A DNA stretch of 23,154 nucleotides from an uncultured Blautia sp. Lineage in GTDB: Bacteria; Bacillota_A; Clostridia; Lachnospirales; Lachnospiraceae. The notes under the pieces were generated by a model that had not been told where the DNA came from, did not search any database, and saw nothing but the letters and a program-made list of their open reading frames with translations. Every line of letters begins with the position of its first letter. Position 1 is the first letter of the stretch. This document shows, piece by piece, positions 7,472 to 16,356 of the stretch. Where the stretch lies: positions 1-23,154 of the forward strand of contig CAJLTE010000047.1 in the NCBI GenBank assembly GCA_905209435.1, in the 5' to 3' direction. A program made the position numbers and the translations under genes.

Positions 7472-8083
7472 TTATCCTCTGATCATGACGGTATCTGCAG
7501 ACGGATGTATTTTCGCCCCTTCTGCTTTTGTCTTTGTTTTAATATTGACATACAGGATGCCGTTATCAAAAGTAAGATAACCTTTTGCCACATTCCCCAG
7601 GGAATCTGTAAAAGAAAATCTTGATGCATTGCCGGCTACAGATTTCTTTACCGTTGCTTCGCAGGTTGCTGTTTTTTTCCTGTTCGTCTGTGAATAAGTA
7701 AATGTAACCGATTTCTGACTGAGTTTCGTAATCTCGATCACAATTCTGCCATTCTTGCTGTGCCAGCTTCCCAGATAGTCATCCGGATCAAAAACATACG
7801 CTCTCTCCAGGACTGGAGTTGGCGTTGCCGTCGGGATCGGTGTAGGGGTCGGAGTCGGAGTAGCCGCTGGTGTCGGGGTTACAGTCGGAACACTTTCCAG
7901 TGCTGCGAGTGCTTCTTCCTTTCGCTGCTGCCTGTCTGCATTTTTTCTCTGCTGAACCAGCAGAGTTCCTGCAAGTATAAGCATAAAGAACAGTATCAGT
8001 ACAAATATCAGAAGCTTCTTAAGTCTTCTTTTCTTGTTGTTCCTTTTCTGTTTCATCTGATTCCGATTATTGATTTCCGACAA
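7472..8083 (-). CDS. Membrane-anchored protein with Thr-Pro linker and C-terminal beta domain
   Basis: A 203-residue protein of unknown function. Residues 11-23 are strongly basic, 24-43 form one hydrophobic helix, and there is no lipobox Cys, so it is probably a single-pass protein with the C-terminus outside. Residues 66-90 are a (Thr-Pro)n linker, a common wall-spanning spacer in Lachnospiraceae. Residues 97-203 alternate polar and hydrophobic residues and start with a YLGSWHSKNGRI turn, resembling small lipocalin-like beta domains. The start is TTG (8081-8083) with AGGAG 9 bases upstream; the next in-frame ATG lacks a ribosome site. It lies 73 bp after the PurF-like gene and may be co-transcribed with it. 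No ligand or partner can be named. Confidence 0.82.
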   Translation of the reverse strand: MSEINNRNQMKQKRNNKKRRLKKLLIFVLILFFMLILAGTLLVQQRKNADRQQRKEEALAALESVPTVTPTPAATPTPTPTPIPTATPTPVLERAYVFDPDDYLGSWHSKNGRIVIEITKLSQKSVTFTYSQTNRKKTATCEATVKKSVAGNASRFSFTDSLGNVAKGYLTFDNGILYVNIKTKTKAEGAKIHPSADTVMIRG

Positions 8084-8156
8084 ATTTTACGTCTCCTCTT
8101 TGTTTTCGTATTTCTTACATTAATGCATTCTTTAGCTGTTTTTCAACAGAATATTT

Positions 8157-9572
8157 TTATTCTTTTCCGTCCCAGCAGTAAGTACAAAGTTTGCAGGGAG
8201 AAATTCCGATGGATTCTTTCAGATCATCCAGTCTGTGGAATTTCAGAGATGTGAAGTTTAATTCCTTGCGGATTTCTTCCAGCATTTCTTTATAATTGGT
8301 TGAATTCGGGTCTGCATAATCTGAAAGGATCTTATCGCTGACATTATCACCTTCACGTTTCGCAATAATGCGTCTTGTGATCAGATCCATCTCTGATTTG
8401 GAACGTGAGAAGTTCAGATATTTACATCCATACAGCAACGGCGGACATGCAGGACGGATATGTACTTCTTTGGCCCCGTTTCTGTAAAGAAATTCTGTGG
8501 TTTCTCTTAACTGAGTTCCACGTACAATGGAGTCGTCGATCATAAGAAGACTCTTGTCCTTGATCAGACGATGTACAGGAATCAGCTTCATTCTGGCGAT
8601 CAAGTTTCTCTGGCTCTGGTGAGTCGGCATAAAAGATCTCGGCCAGGTTGGTGTATATTTGATAAACGGGCGGGCAAAAGGTACGCCGGACTGGTTGGCA
8701 TATCCGATGGCATGGGCAATACCGGAATCCGGAACTCCGGCTACAATGTCAGGATTTACTTCTCCTTTATCTCGTTTTGCCAGCATATCCCCACAATGAT
8801 AACGCATTTCCTCTACATTGATGCCTTCATAGGTTGAAGTCGGATATCCATAATATACCCATAGGAAAGAACAGATACGCATCTCTTCTCCAGGCTTCTG
8901 CAAAGTTTCCACTCCATCAGGAGTCACTGCAACAATTTCCCCTGGTCCAAGTTCTTTGAGATCTTCATATCCAAGGTTCAGATATGCAAAGCTCTCAAAA
9001 GATACACAACAGGCATCTTCTTTCTTTCCAATGATCAACGGAGTTCTTCCCAGACGATCACGGGCTGCAAGCAGACCTTTTGGTGTAAGGATCAGCATGG
9101 TCATGGAACCCTCGATTACTTCCTGTGCATAATGAATTCCCTCGATCATGTTATCTTTCTGATTGATCAGGGCAGCTACCATTTCTGTAGGGTTGACACT
9201 TCCTCCACTCATTTCCAGGAAATGAGTACATCCATTCTTGAAACAGGTAGCGATCAGTTCATCCATGTTATTAATCTTTCCAACTGTGGTGATCGCGAAA
9301 TTTCCAAGGTGAGAGCGTACCAGAAGCGGCTGTGGTTCATTATCTGAAATACATCCGATTCCCAAGTTTCCTTCCATATCACCGATGTCGCCATCGAACT
9401 TTGTTCGAAATGGTGCATTCTCAATGTTATGGATGACACGGTCGAAACCACGTTTCGTATCATACACTGCCATTCCACCTCTGCGTGTTCCCAGATGTGA
9501 ATGATAATCAATTCCGAAGAAAAGGTCCAGAACGCAGCTGGACTTTGATGCTACTCCAAAAATTCCACCCAT
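8157..9572 (-). CDS. PurF-like amidophosphoribosyltransferase with degenerate glutaminase site
   Basis: A 471-residue PurF homologue. PurF makes 5-phosphoribosylamine from PRPP and glutamine, the first step of purine synthesis. The PRPP loop is intact (LLMIDDSIVRGTQ, about residues 342-354), as is the VPDSG loop (GVPDSGIAHAIGYA). Cysteines matching the B. subtilis 4Fe-4S ligands are kept (ICSF near 234, GCKYL near 380, CTYC at 463-466). The N-terminus reads MGGIFGVASK where functional PurF has Cys-Gly-(V/I)-Phe-Gly, so the nucleophile Cys is Gly. The glutamine-binding RY(S/A)T and NG positions also read GCISD and TTVGK. It probably uses ammonia or has another role. The ATG follows AAAGGAG and no upstream extension restores a Cys. 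It has its own promoter. Confidence 0.85.
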   Translation of the reverse strand: MGGIFGVASKSSCVLDLFFGIDYHSHLGTRRGGMAVYDTKRGFDRVIHNIENAPFRTKFDGDIGDMEGNLGIGCISDNEPQPLLVRSHLGNFAITTVGKINNMDELIATCFKNGCTHFLEMSGGSVNPTEMVAALINQKDNMIEGIHYAQEVIEGSMTMLILTPKGLLAARDRLGRTPLIIGKKEDACCVSFESFAYLNLGYEDLKELGPGEIVAVTPDGVETLQKPGEEMRICSFLWVYYGYPTSTYEGINVEEMRYHCGDMLAKRDKGEVNPDIVAGVPDSGIAHAIGYANQSGVPFARPFIKYTPTWPRSFMPTHQSQRNLIARMKLIPVHRLIKDKSLLMIDDSIVRGTQLRETTEFLYRNGAKEVHIRPACPPLLYGCKYLNFSRSKSEMDLITRRIIAKREGDNVSDKILSDYADPNSTNYKEMLEEIRKELNFTSLKFHRLDDLKESIGISPCKLCTYCWDGKE

Positions 9573-9602
9573 TATCGTATTCTCCTTTTGTTCATTATCT
9601 CA

Positions 9603-9668
9603 GGGCTATCTGCCCCGCCTCACTTTTTACTGATAACCGTACAGATGCACAGGCACCTTATCCGGTTA
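9603..9668 (-). other. Structured 5' leader of the PurF-like gene
   Basis: Within the roughly 100-base predicted leader, UAACCG pairs with CGGUUA (9663-9668 with 9634-9639) and GGGC pairs with GCCC around a 5-base loop (9603-9615). The second hairpin lies about 15 bases before the ribosome site. I do not recognise a known riboswitch class. Confidence 0.35.
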
Positions 9669-9681
9669 AACGACACTACCC

Positions 9682-9710
9682 ATTATATAGAACACAAATT
9701 TATAAGTAAA
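9682..9710 (-). promoter_or_regulatory. Promoter of the PurF-like gene
   Basis: On the minus strand TTTACT (9705-9710), 17 bp, then a perfect TATAAT (9682-9687). Transcription would start near 9675. Confidence 0.75.
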
Positions 9711-9726
9711 GTGTTTTGTACCCTGC

Positions 9727-9746
9727 AAAACCAACCTCTTTTTGGT
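9727..9746 (-). terminator. Weak candidate terminator after fbp
   Basis: On the minus strand ACCAA, a 7-base loop, TTGGT and then TTT. The stem is only 5 bp. Nearer the fbp stop there is also CAGTCT/AGACTG without a T-run. Termination before the PurF-like promoter is expected, but neither hairpin is strong. Confidence 0.3.
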
Positions 9747-9871
9747 GTCTGCTTACAATTTTTGGCTTTTCTAAATGTTCTTTACAGCTAATTTCTTATT
9801 CAGAATACCTTTTTCTTTTCACAACCTCACAGTCATTCAGTCTCTTTACAGAATAGCAGACTGTTTAATAG

Positions 9872-11827
9872 TTACTTTTTTTCTTTAATAACACCTGTGC
9901 GGTATGCATCCAGCAGCTGAATAAGCTCTTGTATCCTCTCTTTTAAGGCATGCCCGGTATCTGTATCACCTACAAGCTGACGTCTGGACATATAGCTGAC
10001 AGCCACACGGTTTGATACGATATCTGTTTCCTTTGCTACAGCATCTGCCTTAGATGTAAACGGCTCATGAGCGGTAAGATTCAGTCCATAAGAATTATAG
10101 ATCAACGTATATCCGGCGATTCCGGTAACCTTCTGGTATGGCTTGGAGAATCCACCATCAATGACGATTACTTTGCCATTGCATTTGACAGGACTCTCAC
10201 CTTCACTCTGATGTACAGGCACATGACCATTGATGATATGCCCTTTCTCGGGGTCCAAACCAAACTCCCGAAGCATATTATCTACTACCTCTTCGTTTTC
10301 CCAGAGACGGTAATAGGCATTCTTTTTCTCCTCATGAGTAGATGGATCTTCGATAAAATAGCGCTCAAAGGTGCTCATTTTGCTCTTGCCAAACAGTGGA
10401 GAATCCGGAGCTGCCCAGATATACCACATGATATCCCTGCCTTTCTTCTGCTCTTCTTTTCCTACAGAATAGAAGGCACGGCGCACATAAGTTTCCAGCG
10501 CATCATATAACTCTTTTCCTTTATAGCTTTTTCCATAAATCTGTACTTCACGGAAGGTTCCATCCTCATTCAATGGGATGCTTCCATGGAATAAAAGATT
10601 TCCATTATATACAGTGTAAAGACCACCTTTATCAAGCAGAAGACGGATATGATTCTGCAGTTTCTCGCAGTTTCTGAATGCAGAAGACAGCTTATCCATA
10701 ACCTCTTTCTCACCATCTGTAAGATCATAAGGATGTTTCCAGTCGATGGTCGGGAAATTGCTGTCGCGGAGTGGGTATTCTTTTCCGTCCGCCAGTGTAA
10801 TCGTGCCTTTCTTCGGGTCAATTCTGTGAAGAAGTGCGCGGTCTTCCATGTGGAATTCTTTGTGCTTGCGCACCAGTTTTCCTTCTAATTTAAACTGGAT
10901 CACTGCGATGGCCTTGTGCATTTTTTTGCCCAGTTCTTCTTCCAGAATATTGTAGTTGGAGGCACCTTTCATGGCAAAAATATCGCATGGATCATCCTTG
11001 TAAGCTTCCATGACAAAGGTTGCCAGCGGCAGCATATTGATACCGTAGCCGTCTTCCAGAATGTCAAGGTTGCCGTAACGGATGCTGTTTCTTACTACTG
11101 TGGCAATGCAGGCTTTCTGGCCTGCTGCTGCGCCCATCCAGACTACATCATGGTTTCCCCACTGGATATCCAGTGAATGGTACTGCATCAGGCGATCCAT
11201 GATGAAATGCGGGGCAGGTCCTCTGTCGTAAATATCTCCAAGGATATGCAGATGATCTACAACCAGACGCTGGATCAGTTCTGCCAATGCAATGATAAAG
11301 TCCTCTGCGCCGCCAATTTCGATGATGGTATTTACGATGGAATCGTAATAAGCTTCTTTGTCCAGAACCTCTGCTTTCTCTGTAATCAACTCTTCAATTA
11401 CGTATGCATAATCTGCCGGAAGTGCTTTGCGTACTTTGGATCTGGTGTACTTGGACGCTGTGGTTTTGCAGATTTCGATGAGACGGTACAGAGTAATTTT
11501 GTACCAGTTCTCCATGTCATCTTCTTTTTCCTTAACCAGATCCATTTTCTCTTTCGGATAGTAGATCAGGGTTGCAAGAGAGCGTTTATCACTATTGCTA
11601 AGGGTATGACCAAATACATCATCAATTTTCTTTCTCACTGCTCCTGAACCATTTCGCAGTACATGGGAAAACGCCTGATATTCGCCATGAAGGTCCGACA
11701 TAAAGTGTTCGGTTCCTTTCGGCAGATTCAGGATAGACTGAAGATTAATGATCTCCGTGGATGCCTTTCCTATTGTAGGGTAAATCTCTGCAAGTCTCTG
11801 TAAATATCTTAATTCTTCTTTTCTCAT
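9872..11827 (-). CDS. fbp: Class III fructose-1,6-bisphosphatase (Firmicutes type)
   Basis: A 651-residue protein, close to the 671 of B. subtilis Fbp and unrelated in sequence to the class I enzyme. It hydrolyses fructose-1,6-bisphosphate to fructose-6-phosphate, the gluconeogenic step. Metallophosphatase motifs are clear: MSDLHGEYQAF, LGDIYDRGPAPHF and WGNHDVVWMG in the first half, then INGHVPVHQSEGESP and VIDGGFSKPYQ near the C-terminus. I chose the ATG at 11825-11827 because CAGGAG lies 6 bases upstream; an ATG at 11833 touches that ribosome site, and an upstream in-frame start would overlap polC. It begins 28 bp after the polC stop, so it is the last gene of an ispG-polC-fbp transcript. 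Confidence 0.95.
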   Translation of the reverse strand: MRKEELRYLQRLAEIYPTIGKASTEIINLQSILNLPKGTEHFMSDLHGEYQAFSHVLRNGSGAVRKKIDDVFGHTLSNSDKRSLATLIYYPKEKMDLVKEKEDDMENWYKITLYRLIEICKTTASKYTRSKVRKALPADYAYVIEELITEKAEVLDKEAYYDSIVNTIIEIGGAEDFIIALAELIQRLVVDHLHILGDIYDRGPAPHFIMDRLMQYHSLDIQWGNHDVVWMGAAAGQKACIATVVRNSIRYGNLDILEDGYGINMLPLATFVMEAYKDDPCDIFAMKGASNYNILEEELGKKMHKAIAVIQFKLEGKLVRKHKEFHMEDRALLHRIDPKKGTITLADGKEYPLRDSNFPTIDWKHPYDLTDGEKEVMDKLSSAFRNCEKLQNHIRLLLDKGGLYTVYNGNLLFHGSIPLNEDGTFREVQIYGKSYKGKELYDALETYVRRAFYSVGKEEQKKGRDIMWYIWAAPDSPLFGKSKMSTFERYFIEDPSTHEEKKNAYYRLWENEEVVDNMLREFGLDPEKGHIINGHVPVHQSEGESPVKCNGKVIVIDGGFSKPYQKVTGIAGYTLIYNSYGLNLTAHEPFTSKADAVAKETDIVSNRVAVSYMSRRQLVGDTDTGHALKERIQELIQLLDAYRTGVIKEKK

Positions 11828-11833
11828 ATTCAT

Positions 11834-11839
11834 CTCCTG
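11834..11839 (-). promoter_or_regulatory. Ribosome site that fixes the fbp start
   Basis: CAGGAG on the minus strand lies 6 bases before the ATG at 11827 but directly against the ATG at 11833. This spacing supports the shorter N-terminus. Confidence 0.7.
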
Positions 11840-11855
11840 TTGTCGTGGGTGTAAA

Positions 11856-14800
11856 TCAACCAGTAAAGTCAAATAATGACATCTGGTTAGACTGCGGAAT
11901 ATCGCCAAACAGATTCAGATCATCCATCAGATCAATAACTGTTTTGCTGACCTTCGTTCTGTCACGGAAGTCATCTTTTGACAGGAATTTTCCTTGTTTT
12001 GCAGCATCTACAACTGCGTCTGCAGCTTTGTCTCCCAGTCCGTCTATGGTCGCAAGGGACGGCATCAGTTTACCGTCTACAATCTGGAATCGCTGGGCTT
12101 TGGCAGTGTAAAGATCGATAGGTACAAACTCAAAACCTCTCGCATACATCTCCTGTACGATACGCATATCCTTCAGGGTATCCTGCTCTTTCTTAGATGC
12201 GGCATCACCTTTCTTACGTATCTCTGCCATGTAATATTCCAGACGCTCCTTACCCATACACATCAGTTCATAGGAGAACGCAGTTGCACGTATACTGAAA
12301 TATGCCGCATAATACGCCAGCGGCTGGAACACTTTATACCATGCGATTCGGTATGCCATCATAACGTATGCCGCAGCATGAGCTTTCGGGAACATATATT
12401 TGATCAGCTTACATGACCAGATATACCAGTCCGGTACATCGTGTTCTTTCATTGTCGTGATCCACTCATCACGGAGACCTTTTCCTTTACGGACACTCTC
12501 CATAATAGTAAATGCCAGACCGCTCTCTACGCCTTTACCGATGAGGTAGATCATGATGTCATCTCGGGTACAGATAGCTGTTGAAATAGTTGCCTTTCCT
12601 TCCTGGATCAGTACCTGGGCATTGCCAAGCCATACATCAGTACCATGAGAAAGTCCCGCAATACGTATCAGATCAGAGAAATATTTCGGCTTGGTATCAA
12701 TAAGCATCTGCATAGCGAAATCAGTACCAAACTCCGGAATTCCAAGACATCCAAGTTTGCATCCGCCTATGGATTCCGGTTCTATTTTAAGCGCTTTTGT
12801 GCTTGCAAACAGAGACATAACGTCCCTCTGATCCAGAGGAACATCCCTTGCGCTGATACCGGTCAGGTCCTCCAGCATTCGGATCATGGTCGGATCATCG
12901 TGTCCCAGTATGTCAAGTTTCAGCAGGTTTCCATCAATGGAATGGTAATCAAAATGTGTGGTAATGATGTCACTGTTTACATCGTTTGCAGGATGCTGCA
13001 CAGGGGTAAACTTCTCAATTTCCTCTCCAACCGGAAGTACAATAATACCTCCCGGATGCTGTCCTGTGGTACGGCGGACTCCGGTGCATCCCTGTACAAT
13101 TCGATTAATCTCACAGTAACGTTTATGCACGCCGCGCTCTTCGAAATAGTTTTTCACATAACCGAACGCCGTCTTCTCCGCAAGGGTACCGATGGTTCCT
13201 GCTTTGAAGGTCTGGCCTTTACCGAAGATAACCTCTGTGTATCTGTGGGCGTTTGCCTGGTATTCACCGGAGAAGTTAAGATCAATATCAGGCTCTTTAT
13301 CTCCCTTGAATCCAAGGAAAGTTTCGAACGGGATATCAAATCCCTCTTTCTTCATCTTAGTTCCACACTTTGGACAGATCTTGTCAGGCATATCGCATCC
13401 TGCCATACCTGCATATTTCTTTACTTCCGGTGAATCAAAATCACTGTATTTACAATCCGGATTCGGGCAGAGATAGTGCGGCGGCAGAGGATTTACCTCT
13501 GTGATACCTGACATAGTTGCTGCCAGAGAAGATCCTACGGATCCTCGGGAACCGACCAGATATCCATCCTCATTAGACTTCCATACCAGTTTCTGAGCAA
13601 TAATATACATTACGGCATAACCGTTGGAAATAATGGAGTTAAGTTCTCGGTCCAGACGGCTCTCTACGATCTCAGGCAGGGGATCTCCGTACATTTCGTG
13701 AGCTTTTGTAAAACAGATATTCTTCAGATCCTGGTCTGAATTCTCGATGACCGGCGGGAATTTATCCGGATGGATCGGAGAGATTTTCTCAATCATATCT
13801 GCAATCTTATTGGTATTTGTAATAACTACTTCTTCTGCTTTCTCGCTTCCAAGATAGGCAAATTCTTCCAGCATTTCCTCTGTAGTACGCAGATACAGAG
13901 GTGCCTGTTCATCTGCATCCGAGAAACCGCTTCCTGCCATGATGATCCTTCGGTAAACCTCATCCTGCGGGTCCATGAAGTGCACATCGCAGGTTGCTAC
14001 TACAGGCTTCTTAAACTGTTCTCCCAGTTTCACGATCCTGCGGTTCATTTCACGCAAATCTTCTTCAGAATTGATCATATCGTGCTTGTCATCTGCGATC
14101 ATAAATTTATTATTTCCGATCGGCTGAATTTCCAGATAGTCATAAAAATTTACCAGTCTGGCAATCTCTGTCTCAGGTGCATTTCGCAGCAGCGCCTGAT
14201 ACAGTTCGCCCGCCTCACATGCACTTCCTACCAGAAGTCCGTCGCGGTATTTCTCCAGGATACTCTTCGGTACACGAGGACGTCTGTGATAATATTTCAG
14301 ATGAGACTGACTCACCAGTTTATACAGATTAATACGACCTGTTTCATTTCTGGCAAAAATAATTACGTGGTATGTCGGCAGTTTCTTAATGGTATTGGCA
14401 GAAACTGCACCCTGTTTGTTCAACTCATTTACATCAAGAATATCACGGTCTGCCAACATCTTTACAAATTTTACAAAAATCTCTGCAGTGCAGGCAGCAT
14501 CATCTACTGCACGGTGATGATTTTCCAGAGAAACACCTACTGCTTTCGCTACTGTATCCAGCTTAAATCTGTTCAGTGCAGGAAGCAGAAAACGTGCCAT
14601 ACCTACTGTATCTACATAAGTAAAATCATGCTCGATCCCCAGTCTGTCGCAGTTTTTCATAATGAATCCCATATCGAAATCTGCATTGTGTGCAACCATC
14701 ACTGCACCCTTACTGAATTCAAGGAATCTCGGCAAAACCTCCTCGATCGTCGGGGCATCCATAACCATACTGTCATTGATGCTGGTAAGCTGTTCAATAC

Positions 14801-16343
14801 GGAACGGAATCGGAACTTTCGGGTTTACAAATGTAGAAAAACGGTCCGTGATCTCACCGTTCTCTACCAGTACCGCACCAATCTCAATAATCTGACAAGT
14901 CAGGGAAGAGAAACCGGTAGTCTCGATATCGAAAACTACAAATCTGCCGTCCAGCTTCTGTCCTTTTCCATTGGTAACCATCCCCTTTAAATCATCTACC
15001 AGATATCCTTCCATACCATAAAGAACCTTAAAATCGGAATCCTTCGGCACGCATCCGCCCCATGCATCGAAACAGTGGTTTGCCTCAGGGAATGCCTGAA
15101 CAACACCATGATCTGTAATTGCAATGGCAGGATGTCCCCATTCATACGCACGCTTTACCAGAGACTTGGCATCTGTAACACCATCCATATCACTCATCTT
15201 TGTATGGCAATGGAGCTCTACTCGTTTCTGAGGACTGGTATCCACTCTGGAAGTTGTAAAGTTGGCAATCTTCTTGATTCCTGCGATAGATGCGATCGTC
15301 AGCTCACTGTCAAACCGGTCTACAGTTGTTACACCGCGGAACTTCAGAAATGCACCCTTCTTTACATGTTCTGTCACTTCCGGCACCTGTTCATTTCGCA
15401 GAAACATTTTTACTACAATACTGTCTGTAAAGTCCGTGATCGGGAAGATCAGGATAGTCTTTTCATTACGGATTTCTCTTGCCTCTACATCCATAACCTG
15501 ACCCCTGACAATGACCTCACCCATTTCACCGGTAATTGTTTCCAGTGCAACAGGTTCGCCTTCGAAATCTCTTCCATAGATAACATCCGGGTTACTGTCT
15601 CTTCGGAAACCGCCTCTGAAATCGCCTTTCTTGTCCCTGCGGTCGCCAAAGGCTGCTTTCTTATCTTTCTTCTCCTGCTGAGGTCTCTCAATCTTCTTTT
15701 CCGTTTTTTTATCATCGCTTCCGGCATTTTCGGATTGGTCAGTTTCCTCACTTTTTGCATTCATTTTCGCATGACGGATTACATTTTCAACTTCCTGTGC
15801 GATCTGGACTGCTGCATTCTTACGATATTTACTTTCCTGAGTTTCTGTAAATTCCAGTTCTACTTTTAAGTCCATTCCGCATCTCTCACAGAAAACTTTC
15901 TGTAGATACTCAACCAGAATTTCGCTCTTCTCTCTTGCAATTACAGAGTCAGGCAGAACCATATGAAGATCATGCTCTCCTGGAAAAGAAATCTGTGCCT
16001 GCTTGAACATGTTGTACTCCAACATGTTGTAATTGCGCAGTTCCAATTCCATACTGGATCTGTATGTGTCCAGAAAATTCTGCGGAGTATACTGCCCTGA
16101 AAGGCGAAACTTCTCAATGACAGTAACCGTCACTCCAAGCCCTGCAAAAAACTGACGCTCGATCTGGTCTTCCAGTGCAAAAATATGCTTTTTATGGATC
16201 CAGCGTTCACTTTTTATATAGACCCAGATATGTGTTTTGGAAGGATTACAGGAAACTCTGGTCACATATACCATTTCCAGCAATTCTTCCAGTTCTTTCT
16301 TCACTTTTAAATTGGGAAATACATCAAAAAAGTCTTTTTCCAA
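11856..16343 (-). CDS. polC: DNA polymerase III alpha subunit, Gram-positive PolC type
   Basis: A 1495-residue replicative polymerase, somewhat longer than B. subtilis PolC (1437). After the N-terminal domain there is a charged low-complexity linker (about 196-254), an OB-like domain (about 265-355) and a PHP domain opening with VELHCHTKMSDMDG near 375. The 3'-5' exonuclease inserted in PHP shows VVFDIETTGFSS (about 466) and HRAVDDAACTAEIF (about 612). The palm follows, with SRGSVGSSL near 935, a Cys zinc knuckle near 960-1000, and the catalytic DIDLNFSG near 1020. The start is TTG at 16341-16343; GGGAG stands about 9 bases upstream and no ATG is nearby. It lies 12 bp after ispG and 28 bp before fbp. 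Confidence 0.98.
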   Translation of the reverse strand: MEKDFFDVFPNLKVKKELEELLEMVYVTRVSCNPSKTHIWVYIKSERWIHKKHIFALEDQIERQFFAGLGVTVTVIEKFRLSGQYTPQNFLDTYRSSMELELRNYNMLEYNMFKQAQISFPGEHDLHMVLPDSVIAREKSEILVEYLQKVFCERCGMDLKVELEFTETQESKYRKNAAVQIAQEVENVIRHAKMNAKSEETDQSENAGSDDKKTEKKIERPQQEKKDKKAAFGDRRDKKGDFRGGFRRDSNPDVIYGRDFEGEPVALETITGEMGEVIVRGQVMDVEAREIRNEKTILIFPITDFTDSIVVKMFLRNEQVPEVTEHVKKGAFLKFRGVTTVDRFDSELTIASIAGIKKIANFTTSRVDTSPQKRVELHCHTKMSDMDGVTDAKSLVKRAYEWGHPAIAITDHGVVQAFPEANHCFDAWGGCVPKDSDFKVLYGMEGYLVDDLKGMVTNGKGQKLDGRFVVFDIETTGFSSLTCQIIEIGAVLVENGEITDRFSTFVNPKVPIPFRIEQLTSINDSMVMDAPTIEEVLPRFLEFSKGAVMVAHNADFDMGFIMKNCDRLGIEHDFTYVDTVGMARFLLPALNRFKLDTVAKAVGVSLENHHRAVDDAACTAEIFVKFVKMLADRDILDVNELNKQGAVSANTIKKLPTYHVIIFARNETGRINLYKLVSQSHLKYYHRRPRVPKSILEKYRDGLLVGSACEAGELYQALLRNAPETEIARLVNFYDYLEIQPIGNNKFMIADDKHDMINSEEDLREMNRRIVKLGEQFKKPVVATCDVHFMDPQDEVYRRIIMAGSGFSDADEQAPLYLRTTEEMLEEFAYLGSEKAEEVVITNTNKIADMIEKISPIHPDKFPPVIENSDQDLKNICFTKAHEMYGDPLPEIVESRLDRELNSIISNGYAVMYIIAQKLVWKSNEDGYLVGSRGSVGSSLAATMSGITEVNPLPPHYLCPNPDCKYSDFDSPEVKKYAGMAGCDMPDKICPKCGTKMKKEGFDIPFETFLGFKGDKEPDIDLNFSGEYQANAHRYTEVIFGKGQTFKAGTIGTLAEKTAFGYVKNYFEERGVHKRYCEINRIVQGCTGVRRTTGQHPGGIIVLPVGEEIEKFTPVQHPANDVNSDIITTHFDYHSIDGNLLKLDILGHDDPTMIRMLEDLTGISARDVPLDQRDVMSLFASTKALKIEPESIGGCKLGCLGIPEFGTDFAMQMLIDTKPKYFSDLIRIAGLSHGTDVWLGNAQVLIQEGKATISTAICTRDDIMIYLIGKGVESGLAFTIMESVRKGKGLRDEWITTMKEHDVPDWYIWSCKLIKYMFPKAHAAAYVMMAYRIAWYKVFQPLAYYAAYFSIRATAFSYELMCMGKERLEYYMAEIRKKGDAASKKEQDTLKDMRIVQEMYARGFEFVPIDLYTAKAQRFQIVDGKLMPSLATIDGLGDKAADAVVDAAKQGKFLSKDDFRDRTKVSKTVIDLMDDLNLFGDIPQSNQMSLFDFTG

Positions 16344-16350
16344 AATAAAA

Positions 16351-16356
16351 TCTCCC
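16351..16356 (-). promoter_or_regulatory. polC ribosome site overlapping the ispG stop
   Basis: GGGAGA on the minus strand serves the TTG start of polC; its first G is the last base of the ispG TAG stop. This suggests coupled translation, with ribosomes ending ispG placed to start polC. Confidence 0.7.

Noticed and set aside
7800..7900. GTCGGGGT/GGAGTCGGAGT-like repeats as a DNA minisatellite or CRISPR-like array
   Set aside because: They encode the (Thr-Pro)n spacer of the membrane protein and have no spacer/repeat structure.
9580..9620. CCCTGAGATAATGAAC in the PurF-like leader, reminiscent of the TPP riboswitch CTGAGA box
   Set aside because: The second conserved half of the TPP aptamer is missing, and the surrounding stems do not fit.
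13770..14990. A 406-codon open frame on the plus strand
   Set aside because: It lies fully opposite polC, is rich in Cys, His and Ile in a non-protein-like way, and has no good ribosome site. It is a shadow of the polC coding frame.
15075..15869. A 264-codon plus-strand frame opposite the polC N-terminus
   Set aside because: Apparent hydrophobic stretches come from reading the charged PolC linker and PHP region backwards; no ribosome site or homology.
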